Assembly (NCBI GenBank): GCA_014381035.1
Contig: JACMIS010000288.1
Coordinates: 1-5,246 of the forward strand
Origin: Armatimonadota bacterium
GTDB lineage: Bacteria > Armatimonadota > Armatimonadia > Armatimonadales > Armatimonadaceae
Direction: 5' to 3'
DNA length: 5,246 bases
Under the pieces are notes generated by a model that was not told where the DNA came from, ran no database searches, and worked only from the letters and a program-made list of their open reading frames with translations. Positions 1-5,246 of this stretch are shown in pieces (the first letter of the stretch is position 1; the number at the start of each line of letters is the position of its first letter). Made by a program: the position numbers and the translations under genes.

Positions 1-168
1 GACCCCGATCTCCTGCGGCGACGACACGCCCGGTCCGCCGCGCCGCCCGCCGCCCGATTCGTGGTTCGCAGCCACCTGGTCGAACGCGAACACGACTACT
101 ATGCCGCCCCCCACGAGCGCGAAAAACTCGTCCCGCGCCGTTGCCCACGCTCCGTTCGACTCGTTCAT
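1..168 (-). CDS. Molybdopterin-binding large subunit of an IorB/xanthine dehydrogenase-family oxidoreductase, N-terminal fragment
   Basis: Only the first 56 codons are present; the gene continues beyond base 1. The frame begins with ATG at 168-166, read through by hand with no stop. The start codon overlaps the stop of the [2Fe-2S] subunit gene as ATGA, the usual arrangement for co-translated subunits of molybdenum hydroxylases. The fragment starts MNESNGAWATARDEFFALVG, followed by GGGIVVVFAF, a hydrophobic segment at about residues 17-28. A Gly/Arg-rich linker follows, and then a segment ending PQEIGV. In the family, an arginine-rich hydrophobic leader and a low-complexity linker precede the first conserved block of the molybdenum-cofactor subunit, so position and pattern agree. 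The large subunit would carry Moco and hydroxylate an N-heterocycle or aldehyde using water as oxygen source. Oddly, the expected twin-arginine pair is Ala-Arg here. Substrate cannot be told from this piece. The assignment rests strongly on the neighbour and moderately on the sequence. Confidence 0.75.
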   Translation of the reverse strand, partial: MNESNGAWATARDEFFALVGGGIVVVFAFDQVAANHESGGGRRGGPGVSSPQEIGV

Positions 169-659
169 GCGGCGTCCTCCCTGGGCGTTTCGGCTTGAAT
201 GATTGTCGCCGCCCGGCGGACGGCGGCGATGATACGCGAGTGCATCCCGCAACGGCAGATGTTGACTTCCAGGGCGCGGGCGATCTCCGCCTCGCTCGGG
301 TCCGGGTTCGCGCGAAGCAGGGCGACGCCCGACATGATCATCCCCGGCGTACAGTAGCCGCACTGCATCGCGCCTATTTCCAGGAACGCCTCCTGCAACG
401 GGTGCAGGCGTCCGTTCTGTTCCATTCCCTCAATAGTCGTGACACGCTTCGCGCCGACTTCGCCCACCGGCGTGACACAGGAGGGCGTGGGATCGCCGTC
501 AAGGAAAACGATACAGGCACCGCACCGCGCCTCCCCACAACCGTATTTCGTCCCGGTCAGGTCCAGATCGTCGCGCAAAACACTGAGCAGACTCCGCTCC
601 GCGTCCGCCGCGACGTCGTGTCGCGTTCCGTTCACATCAAGTTCGGTGATCGTTACCAT
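165..659 (-). CDS. [2Fe-2S]-binding small subunit of a molybdenum hydroxylase (IorA/CoxS/XdhC type)
   Basis: This 164-residue protein carries electrons from the molybdopterin subunit through two [2Fe-2S] clusters. The N-terminal plant-ferredoxin-like domain (about residues 1-75) has the family pattern GTKYGCGEARCGAC, with cluster ligands Cys41, Cys46, Cys49 and Cys61. The C-terminal four-helix domain (about 85-155) holds the second cluster: QCGYCTPG with Cys100 and Cys103, and NICRCG with Cys135 and Cys137. All eight ligands are present and the length is normal for the family (about 150-170). The SCVTPV context around Cys61 resembles isoquinoline 1-oxidoreductase alpha subunits more than xanthine dehydrogenase, but that is a subtle distinction. 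The ATG at 659 is preceded by AAAAGGAG about 12 bases upstream. The stop overlaps the start of the large subunit. No FAD-subunit gene lies between the two, as in two-subunit IorAB-type enzymes that pass electrons to a cytochrome or other acceptor; one could still lie outside the window. The substrate is unknown. Confidence 0.93.
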   Translation of the reverse strand: MVTITELDVNGTRHDVAADAERSLLSVLRDDLDLTGTKYGCGEARCGACIVFLDGDPTPSCVTPVGEVGAKRVTTIEGMEQNGRLHPLQEAFLEIGAMQCGYCTPGMIMSGVALLRANPDPSEAEIARALEVNICRCGMHSRIIAAVRRAATIIQAETPREDAA

Positions 660-671
660 GAAATTAAGTCG

Positions 672-679
672 CTCCTTTT
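672..679 (-). promoter_or_regulatory. Ribosome binding site of the [2Fe-2S] subunit gene
   Basis: The minus strand reads AAAAGGAG here, a good Shine-Dalgarno core, about 12 bases before the ATG at 659. That spacing is somewhat longer than the usual 5-9. Its four A residues are also the 3' end of the stem-loop at 705-676, so folding of that stem could affect ribosome access. The site supports the chosen start. Confidence 0.6.
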
Positions 680-705
680 GTCCCGCCCAGACGGGCAGGA
701 CAAAA
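676..705 (-). other. GC-rich stem-loop between guaA and the [2Fe-2S] subunit gene
   Basis: On the minus strand TTTTGTCCTGCCC is followed by a four-base loop (GTCT) and GGGCGGGACAAAA, giving a 13-pair stem. The one imperfect pair is U-G in minus-strand RNA but would be C-A in plus-strand RNA, so the fold is better in the direction of the genes. It starts 20 bases after the guaA stop codon. It is not a textbook intrinsic terminator: the U residues are on the 5' arm and the A residues on the 3' arm, and GGAGC rather than a U-tract follows. Likely roles are 3'-end protection of the guaA message, a partial stop, or control of the adjoining ribosome binding site; the sequence does not decide among them. 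Confidence 0.6.
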
Positions 706-724
706 GAAAAGAATCAGAGCGCGT

Positions 725-2284
725 CTATTCCCACTCGATGGTTCCGGGGGGCTTACTCGTGATGTCGTAGACCACGCGGTTCACGCCGTTCACCTCGCCG
801 ACCACTCGGTTCGAAATCCGCTCCAAAACCTCGTAGGGGAGTCGCGCCCAGTCCGCCGTCATCGCATCCTCGCTGGTGACGACGCGGAGCACGATAGGGT
901 ACTCGTAGGTGCGCTGATCCCCCATCACGCCGACCGATTTGGTGTCGGGGAGCACGGCGAACGATTGCCAGACGCGCCGGTATAGACCGGCTTTCTTGAT
1001 CTCTTCGACCACGATGGCGTCGGCGGCACGCAGGATCTCCAGCCGCTCCAGCGTCACCTCGCCGATGATGCGGATCGCGAGACCGGGACCGGGGAACGGT
1101 TGTCGCCAGACCATCTCACTCGGCAAGCCCAACTCTTCGGCGACCTTGCGCACTTCATCCTTGAATAGATAGCGGAGCGGTTCGACCAGTTTCATCCGCA
1201 TATTTTCGGGCAATCCGCCGACATTATGATGGGTTTTGATCTTCGCCGCGTTTTTCGTGCCGGACTCGATGACGTCGGGGTAGAGCGTACCCTGTGCCAG
1301 ATAATCCGCGTCTTTGAGCGTGTCCGCGATCTCGTCAAACACGGCGACGAATTCGTTGCCGATGATCTTTCGCTTGCTTTCCGGGTCGGTCACACCGGCG
1401 AGGAGCCGCAGGAACCGTTCTTTTTCGTCGGCATAAACGAGATTGATGTTGAACGCTTCCGCGAAGTTGCTTCGCACCTGCGTGCCTTCGTCTTTGCGCA
1501 TCATGCCGGTGTTGACAAAAATGCAGGTGAGTTGGTCGCCGATTGCCCGGTGTACCAGTGCGGCGACGGTGCACGAGTCTATACCACCCGAAAGCCCACA
1601 GACCACCTTTTTATCGCCGACTTCGGCGCGGATCGCTTCCACCGATGTTTCGATGAACGACCGCATCGTCCACGCGCCCTTCGCGCCGCAGATGTCGTAC
1701 AGGAAGTTGCGAATGATCTCCGTGCCCCACGGGGTGTGTACCACTTCCGGGTGGAACTGCACGCCGAACATGCGCCGCGCCTTGTCCGCCATCGCCGCGA
1801 CCGGGATCGACGGCGTCACGGCAGTAATGGTGAATCCGGGGGGCGCGGCTTCCACTTCGTCGCCGTGGCTCATCCAGCAGACCAGTTCGCGGTTCAAGCC
1901 GCGAAACAGGTCGGTGTCGTCGCTCACGTCTAATTGTGTCTTGCCATACTCGCGGCGCGACCCGGCACGCACTATGCCGCCAAGTTGCTTCGTCATCAGT
2001 TGCATGCCGTAGCAGATGCCGAGGATCGGCAAACCACAGTCGTAAAACGCCGGGTCAACGGTCGGTGCGCCGGGTTCGTAGCAGGAAGCGGGACCACCGG
2101 AGAAGATGATACCGAGCGGTTTACGTTCTAAAATTTTTTCCAGCGGGGTGTCATAAGGCACGATTTCACAGTAGACTTTGCACTCACGGACACGACGGGC
2201 GATCAGTTGGGTATACTGCGCTCCGAAATCCAGGACAACGACATTTTCTTCGGGGAGGTTCAGGGTTTGGGCGTATTCAGGCAT
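725..2284 (-). CDS. guaA: GMP synthase (glutamine-hydrolysing)
   Basis: GuaA makes GMP from XMP, ATP and glutamine in the cytoplasm, the last step of guanine nucleotide synthesis. The 519-residue protein has the full family layout and normal length. The N-terminal class I glutamine amidotransferase domain (about 14-200) has the nucleophile elbow GICYGMQ with Cys91, and FGVQFHPE with His178 and Glu180 completing the triad. The ATP-pyrophosphatase domain (about 205-395) has the P-loop SGGIDS at 232-237 and further typical blocks: [10 protein letters not shown] at 332-341, [10 protein letters not shown] at 350-359 and [13 protein letters not shown] at 394-406. The C-terminal dimerisation domain (about 397-519) ends in the highly conserved KPPGTIEWE. 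No key residue is missing. The P-loop has Ile where Val is more common, a mild change. The ATG at 2284 is the only sensible start, since the conserved VLDFGAQY begins at residue 17. No clear Shine-Dalgarno sequence precedes it; a terminator and a possible -10 box lie just upstream, suggesting its own promoter. A 65-base gap separates it from the next gene. Confidence 0.98.
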   Translation of the reverse strand: MPEYAQTLNLPEENVVVLDFGAQYTQLIARRVRECKVYCEIVPYDTPLEKILERKPLGIIFSGGPASCYEPGAPTVDPAFYDCGLPILGICYGMQLMTKQLGGIVRAGSRREYGKTQLDVSDDTDLFRGLNRELVCWMSHGDEVEAAPPGFTITAVTPSIPVAAMADKARRMFGVQFHPEVVHTPWGTEIIRNFLYDICGAKGAWTMRSFIETSVEAIRAEVGDKKVVCGLSGGIDSCTVAALVHRAIGDQLTCIFVNTGMMRKDEGTQVRSNFAEAFNINLVYADEKERFLRLLAGVTDPESKRKIIGNEFVAVFDEIADTLKDADYLAQGTLYPDVIESGTKNAAKIKTHHNVGGLPENMRMKLVEPLRYLFKDEVRKVAEELGLPSEMVWRQPFPGPGLAIRIIGEVTLERLEILRAADAIVVEEIKKAGLYRRVWQSFAVLPDTKSVGVMGDQRTYEYPIVLRVVTSEDAMTADWARLPYEVLERISNRVVGEVNGVNRVVYDITSKPPGTIEWE

Positions 2285-2294
2285 GACTGCGCTT

Positions 2295-2300
2295 AGTTTA
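2295..2300 (-). promoter_or_regulatory. Possible -10 box for guaA
   Basis: The minus strand reads TAAACT, which fits the TANNNT pattern of sigma-70-type -10 elements. It ends 10 bases before the guaA ATG, so transcription would begin only about four bases ahead of the start codon, giving an almost leaderless message. This would fit the absence of a Shine-Dalgarno sequence. No good -35 box is seen at 16-18 bases upstream, where the terminator T-tract lies. This is an inference from one hexamer and is weak. Confidence 0.3.
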
Positions 2301-2317
2301 CCATGCCGACCGGCGCG

Positions 2318-2351
2318 AAAAAGCCCGCGCGAACAGGTCGTAGCGCGGGCT
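2318..2351 (-). terminator. Intrinsic (rho-independent) terminator upstream of guaA
   Basis: Read on the minus strand, AGCCCGCGC and GCGCGGGCT form a perfect nine-pair GC-rich stem (2351-2343 with 2330-2322) around a 12-base loop. The T-run occupies 2322-2318, its first T being the last stem base, and is followed by CGCG. The T-run is short, but the stem is strong and the orientation fits the genes. It lies about 175 bases after the stop of the exported-protein gene and 33 bases before the guaA ATG. It either ends transcription coming from the upstream genes or, if a guaA promoter lies further upstream, acts as an attenuator in the guaA leader. Confidence 0.75.
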
Positions 2352-2416
2352 GAAAACGGTCAACCAGGTATCACCGACACGACAGGAGGGCGAGAATAGT
2401 GCGCAGGCGTGGATGA

Positions 2417-2485
2417 GCGACTGACTCCTGCCGAGAGATGTTCGCAGGAGTCCCGGCGGTTAAGCCGGTGACTTTTTATAGTCGC
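2417..2485 (-). ncRNA. Possible three-way-junction RNA element in the guaA leader / 3' UTR of the preceding gene
   Basis: The minus strand can form three nested stems. P1 pairs GCGACT (2485-2480) with AGTCGC (2422-2417). P2 pairs CCGGC (2468-2464) with GCCGG (2457-2453) around loop TTAACC. P3 pairs GACTCCTGC (2452-2444) with GCAGGAGTC (2431-2423) around a 12-base loop. P2 abuts P3 and P3 abuts the P1 3' strand with no unpaired bases, while an 11-base A-rich single strand links P1 to P2. A competing hairpin, GACT (2483-2480) with AGTC (2473-2470), would break P1. Such a layout followed by a terminator resembles a riboswitch or attenuator, but I match it to no known class, including purine aptamers. 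It could equally be a 3' UTR structure or chance pairing. P3 alone is the most secure part. Confidence 0.35.
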
Positions 2486-2526
2486 GATTATTCGCCAATT
2501 GCCTCCCCACCCATTGTAAGTTGCGC

Positions 2527-3660
2527 CTATGGTTTTACCTTGACCTCTTCGTATTCGTTCGGGTCCACTCCCGGTATTCGGCGGAGATCGTCGAGCCCCG
2601 TCGTGCTTTTGGTGCCGATATAGGTGTTTGTGCGCTTGTTGATAAAGTAGCGCTGGTGGCTGTTATCTACCTGGTACGCCTTCCCGCTCCGGTCTACTAC
2701 CGTATGCTCGTCCGTGATGTAGTTGAGGAACTGGCGATGGTTGGCGTCGCTCTGGTCTTGCCGTTGTTGCCAGTTGCGTGTGTTCGCCCTTCCCGCGTCT
2801 TCGATGGCTTGCATGCGCAGTTGGTGCCGCTGGTTGCTGGCGTTGAAGGCGATCTGCTGATTTTCGTAGTCACGCCGTAACTGCGCCATCCGTCGTTCGT
2901 GGAGTGCCTGTTGTTGCGCTTTCCACTGCGGATCTGTTTTATATGTCCTCGCGATACGCAGTAACAGTTGATTGTACGGGGCGGGATTCCCGGTGGTAGT
3001 CACGCCGCCCACATCCACCGTCCAGATAGTGCCATTGGTCAGCGTAGTGCCGTTGATCAGGGCGTGCATGAGTTTCCCCTTGACCTTGTAATCGAAGGTA
3101 ATGCGCACGCTTTCCGCTTGCACAGAAAGCCCCAGTTTGCTTAGTCGCTCTTCGGTTTCCCGTGCCAACACAGGCGCGGCGGCGACATCGGTGATACGGA
3201 AGCCGGATAGCTTCCCGAATTTCTCGCGGAGATAGTTCGGGAAGTATTCCTTCGCCGGTACGAGAGCGATGTACTTTATCAGCGGATTCGGGTTCAGTCG
3301 CGCCACATCGCTGTCCGCATTCAGATACGGCGTAGGCACAATATAACTGGGTAGCCTCGGGTCGCCCGCGAAGAGGAGCGTCGCGCCGTCGGGACTGAGC
3401 GAGGTCGTGATGGGACGCACCTGATCGTAGGTGCGTGCCAGATACGCCTGATTGCGCCAGCCTTTGGGGAGTTGCACCGAAAAGGAGCGTTCCACGGGGT
3501 CGGTCATCTTCACCAGAGAAACCTTGTCCAGAGAAACGTTCCCGCCCTGCGCGACCGCCCGTGTCTGAATCCCGCATGATATGGCGGCGATGGTGAGCAG
3601 GCACCCGACCGCTACCAGCAGTAGCGATCTTTGATGAAGCATTTTGTTCGGTTTTATCAT
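2527..3660 (-). CDS. Exported protein of unknown function with coiled coil (possible lipoprotein)
   Basis: I do not recognise this protein. The start chosen is ATG at 3660, giving 377 residues, because AAGGA lies four bases upstream. An in-frame ATG at 3696 would add 12 residues but has no ribosome binding site and overlaps a possible -10 box. Numbering here is from 3660. A basic start (MIKPNKMLHQR) and a hydrophobic core (about 12-28) form a signal peptide. Cleavage could be by signal peptidase I after AVA (36) or, less well, at the lipobox-like AISC (Cys29). A mixed domain follows (about 45-240), beginning with FSVQLPKGW, a pattern seen in secreted proteins that bear on membrane or envelope processes. 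Residues about 245-310 are Gln-, Arg- and Glu-rich and should form a long helix or coiled coil. The tail (about 312-377) contains YITDEHTVVD and tyrosine- and asparagine-rich strands, recalling tails of other uncharacterised exported bacterial proteins. It is likely a periplasmic or surface protein; it is not obviously linked to guaA. Confidence 0.85.
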   Translation of the reverse strand: MIKPNKMLHQRSLLLVAVGCLLTIAAISCGIQTRAVAQGGNVSLDKVSLVKMTDPVERSFSVQLPKGWRNQAYLARTYDQVRPITTSLSPDGATLLFAGDPRLPSYIVPTPYLNADSDVARLNPNPLIKYIALVPAKEYFPNYLREKFGKLSGFRITDVAAAPVLARETEERLSKLGLSVQAESVRITFDYKVKGKLMHALINGTTLTNGTIWTVDVGGVTTTGNPAPYNQLLLRIARTYKTDPQWKAQQQALHERRMAQLRRDYENQQIAFNASNQRHQLRMQAIEDAGRANTRNWQQRQDQSDANHRQFLNYITDEHTVVDRSGKAYQVDNSHQRYFINKRTNTYIGTKSTTGLDDLRRIPGVDPNEYEEVKVKP

Positions 3661-3664
3661 AGCA

Positions 3665-3669
3665 TCCTT
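3665..3669 (-). promoter_or_regulatory. Ribosome binding site deciding the start of the exported-protein gene
   Basis: The minus strand reads AAGGA within GGAAAGAAGGATGCT, directly before the ATG at 3660, with four bases of spacing. No comparable purine-rich site precedes the alternative ATG at 3696, where the upstream sequence is CTACCCTTAAT. The site therefore favours the shorter protein, whose N-terminus is also a more normal signal peptide length. Confidence 0.6.
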
Positions 3670-3694
3670 CTTTCCGTGTCCGTAGATGCCCTTC

Positions 3695-3700
3695 ATATTA
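3695..3700 (-). promoter_or_regulatory. Possible -10 box of the exported-protein gene
   Basis: The minus strand reads TAATAT, close to the TATAAT consensus, placed so that transcription would begin near 3688 and leave a leader of about 28 bases containing the ribosome binding site. A convincing -35 box is missing; the region upstream is a seven-base T run. If real, it makes the upstream ATG at 3696 part of the promoter and not a start codon. Confidence 0.35.
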
Positions 3701-3775
3701 AGGGTAGCGCGTTAAAAAAACGTTAGTTTCCGTGGTCCCCGCCCTCTTGTTCGGAAAAATGAATGAGATTATTCT

Positions 3776-3786
3776 GACACGGTGTC
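3776..3786. repeat. Short perfect palindrome GACAC-G-GTGTC
   Basis: An 11-base inverted repeat with a single central base lies 5 bases after the stop of the TPR regulator gene and upstream of the exported-protein gene. It is too short and its loop too small for a hairpin terminator, and no T-tract follows in either direction. It could be an operator half-site pair for a dimeric regulator of the exported-protein gene, or chance. Confidence 0.25.
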
Positions 3787-3791
3787 GGCAT

Positions 3792-5246
3792 TCATGGCGC
3801 GAGAGTTCGTGCGAGTTCGATGGCATCCTCCGGTGAGAGAACGGCTCCTTCCCGGAACGCCCTGTCAAATCCTTCCTCGCCCAGTGCCTCCCGTGCAGCG
3901 GCGGAAGATTTATCCAGTGCGGCGCGTTCGGCAGGATAGATCGGGAAGTGCATCGCGCTTCGGAGGGCGTCGGCGGCTCCTAACAGACGGACAGCAGCTT
4001 CATTCTCGCCGCGTGCTTGTGCGAATAGGGCGAACCCTTCGAGGTTTCCAAAAATGTCGTCGGGGGTGTCTGATTCCCGAACCCTGGTCAGACTCTCCGC
4101 CAGTAGCGAGTACGCAAGATCCCACTCCCGCCGATACGTCGCGGTCTGCCCGAGGTTACGGAGTTCGGATGCGATAGCTTCGGGCGCGTCCACCTCGCGG
4201 AATATCGCCAGAGACTCCTCGAAACAAGCGGTGGCGGTGGCATGACGCCCCTGATACATCGCGGCGAGACCGACATTGGAAAGAGTATTCGCTATACCCA
4301 TCGGATTCCCCACGATCCGTTTGATCGCAAGACTCAGATCGTACCACTTTTCTGCCTCCGTAAAATCGCAAAAGGAAAGCGCGATAGTGCCCAGATTGTT
4401 CAGTGCCTGCGCTTCGCCCACACGGTTTCCGCGTTCCCGGTACAGAGCCAGTGCCTCCTCGCAGAGAGGCTTCGCGGCGACATAGTCGCCGATCTCCCAC
4501 TCCACAACCCCCAGATTGAGAAGGGAGCCGGCAAGATCCGTCGCAGCACTGGTCGTCCGCCGTATCGCCAGGCTTTCACCCAGAAAGTTACGTGCCTTGT
4601 CCCACTCCTGCCGAGACAGGTAGAGCAACCCCAGGCTATTCAGTGTCGCGGCGAGGGTGACCGGATCGCCGGATTCGCGGCGCAGACGTAAACTTTCCTC
4701 GAAGAACGACTGTGCCGCGACGTTGTCTCCCTGCATCATGGCTAACGCCCCAGCCCCGTGTAACGCCCGGCTGCGGTGGCGCGGGTCGAATCCCGCGTCT
4801 TGGGCACGATAGGCTTCGAGAGCCTGTTCCAGCCAGGCACGTCCCTCGGTCGGGCGACCACGCAAGTTCCAGTACGCCACCAGTGCGCCCGCGACCTGAA
4901 GCATCCGGGGCGGGTTCCGGGATAGATCATGATCCATCGCCGCCCGGAAGTTAGGCAGATCCATGTCAACCCGCTCCAGCCACATCATCCCGTCCTGCCC
5001 GTTGACGGCGGCATCGAAGTGCTCCGCGAAATCTGCGAACCAGACGGCGTGGTACTCTCGTGCCGATTCTTGCTCGCCGTCCGTCATTTGTTCCGCGCCG
5101 AACATGCGGAGGCTTTCCAGAAGCGAAAACCGCATCCGCGAGGTATCCGCGAGACTCCCGACGAGGGAGTGTGCCCGCAGACGTGCGAGAGCCTCCCCCG
5201 CGACGCTCTCGCCCCCCGTCCGGCTAACGGCGGCGGCGGACTCGGC
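3792..5246 (-). CDS. STAND/predicted-ATPase family regulator with TPR tail, C-terminal part (5' end beyond window)
   Basis: The frame is open to the window edge, giving 484 residues with no start needed inside. The Met at 5135 is internal: the 37 codons before it are open, and their sequence together with the start of what follows (LRAHSLVGSLADTSRMRFSL, then LESLRMFG) matches the winged-helix region that follows the nucleotide-binding domain in AfsR/LuxR/adenylate cyclase-type STAND proteins. Numbering from that Met, a helical spacer (about 20-118) precedes seven TPR-like units starting at 123, 163, 203, 243, 283, 323 and 363, each exactly 40 residues, with the recurring LxNLG...A...FEESLAI pattern. 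The last unit is degenerate and runs into the family's C-terminal signature, RLLGAADALR, then PAERAAL, AREALGEEGFDRA and LSPEDAIELA. TPRs probably bind partners or hold the ATPase inactive. The missing N-terminus could be a cyclase, kinase, SARP or LuxR DNA-binding domain. It is separated by 95-131 bases from the next gene on the same strand. Confidence 0.9.
   Translation of the reverse strand, partial: AESAAAVSRTGGESVAGEALARLRAHSLVGSLADTSRMRFSLLESLRMFGAEQMTDGEQESAREYHAVWFADFAEHFDAAVNGQDGMMWLERVDMDLPNFRAAMDHDLSRNPPRMLQVAGALVAYWNLRGRPTEGRAWLEQALEAYRAQDAGFDPRHRSRALHGAGALAMMQGDNVAAQSFFEESLRLRRESGDPVTLAATLNSLGLLYLSRQEWDKARNFLGESLAIRRTTSAATDLAGSLLNLGVVEWEIGDYVAAKPLCEEALALYRERGNRVGEAQALNNLGTIALSFCDFTEAEKWYDLSLAIKRIVGNPMGIANTLSNVGLAAMYQGRHATATACFEESLAIFREVDAPEAIASELRNLGQTATYRREWDLAYSLLAESLTRVRESDTPDDIFGNLEGFALFAQARGENEAAVRLLGAADALRSAMHFPIYPAERAALDKSSAAAREALGEEGFDRAFREGAVLSPEDAIELARTLAP

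Noticed and set aside
232..237. Possible damage to guaA because its P-loop reads SGGIDS (protein residues 232-237, not bases).
   Set aside because: Ile for Val is a conservative change in this loop, and all catalytic and binding motifs are otherwise intact.
1226..1933. A 235-codon open frame on the plus strand, and several other long plus-strand frames within 141-770 and 1443-2012.
   Set aside because: They lie opposite guaA and the [2Fe-2S] gene, whose conserved motifs are complete. The predicted products are low-complexity, Arg/His/Ala-rich shadows of high-GC coding DNA.
2293..2304. A three-codon upstream frame (ATG GTA AAC TAA) before guaA.
   Set aside because: It is too short to support, has no ribosome binding site, and would lie upstream of the likely transcript start if the -10 box is real.
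2285..2526. A purine (guanine/adenine) riboswitch controlling guaA.
   Set aside because: The conserved purine-aptamer core segments are not seen. The three-way fold noted here has different loop and junction sequences.
3661..3696. ATG at 3696 as start of the exported-protein gene.
   Set aside because: It has no ribosome binding site and overlaps a possible -10 box, while the ATG at 3660 has AAGGA directly upstream and gives a normal signal peptide.
3710..3722. Seven-base T run on the minus strand between CGTT- and AACG-like flanks as a terminator for the regulator gene.
   Set aside because: There is no GC-rich stem directly before the T run, and the possible CGTT/AACG pairing is too short and AT-rich.
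5133..5135. ATG at 5135 as the true start of the TPR protein.
   Set aside because: The frame is open to the window edge and the upstream residues continue a recognisable family region, so this Met is internal.

Overview
The window is bacterial chromosomal DNA of fairly high GC content. Every gene I can support lies on the minus strand, so transcription runs from high to low coordinates. There are five genes, two of them cut by the window ends, and no tRNA, rRNA, CRISPR array, insertion sequence or other mobile element was recognised. The combination of a large STAND-type regulator with a TPR tail, a secreted orphan protein and an IorAB-like molybdenum hydroxylase would suit Armatimonadota, Chloroflexota or a similar free-living lineage. 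That is only an impression from protein style, not a proven assignment.

In transcription order the layout is as follows. (1) 5246-3792: C-terminal part of a large STAND/predicted-ATPase regulator, ending in seven TPR-like units of exactly 40 residues; its N-terminus lies beyond the window. (2) 3660-2527: an unrecognised exported protein with a signal peptide, an alpha/beta domain, a charged coiled coil and a conserved-looking tail. (3) 2526-2285: a 242-base gap holding a potential three-way-junction RNA (2485-2417), a good intrinsic terminator (2351-2318) and a possible -10 box just before guaA. (4) 2284-725: complete guaA, GMP synthase. (5) 724-660: a short gap with a long GC-rich stem-loop abutting a ribosome binding site. 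(6) 659-165 and 168-1: an IorA-like [2Fe-2S] subunit overlapping by 4 bases the start of its molybdopterin-binding large subunit, which runs off the window.

Functionally, guaA is housekeeping purine synthesis (XMP to GMP). The two downstream genes encode an electron-transfer and a catalytic subunit of one enzyme and are very probably translationally coupled. The regulator and the exported protein show no evident link to guaA, and the terminator separates them from it. No clearly new multi-gene system is visible. The least explained part is the non-coding leader between the exported-protein gene and guaA.
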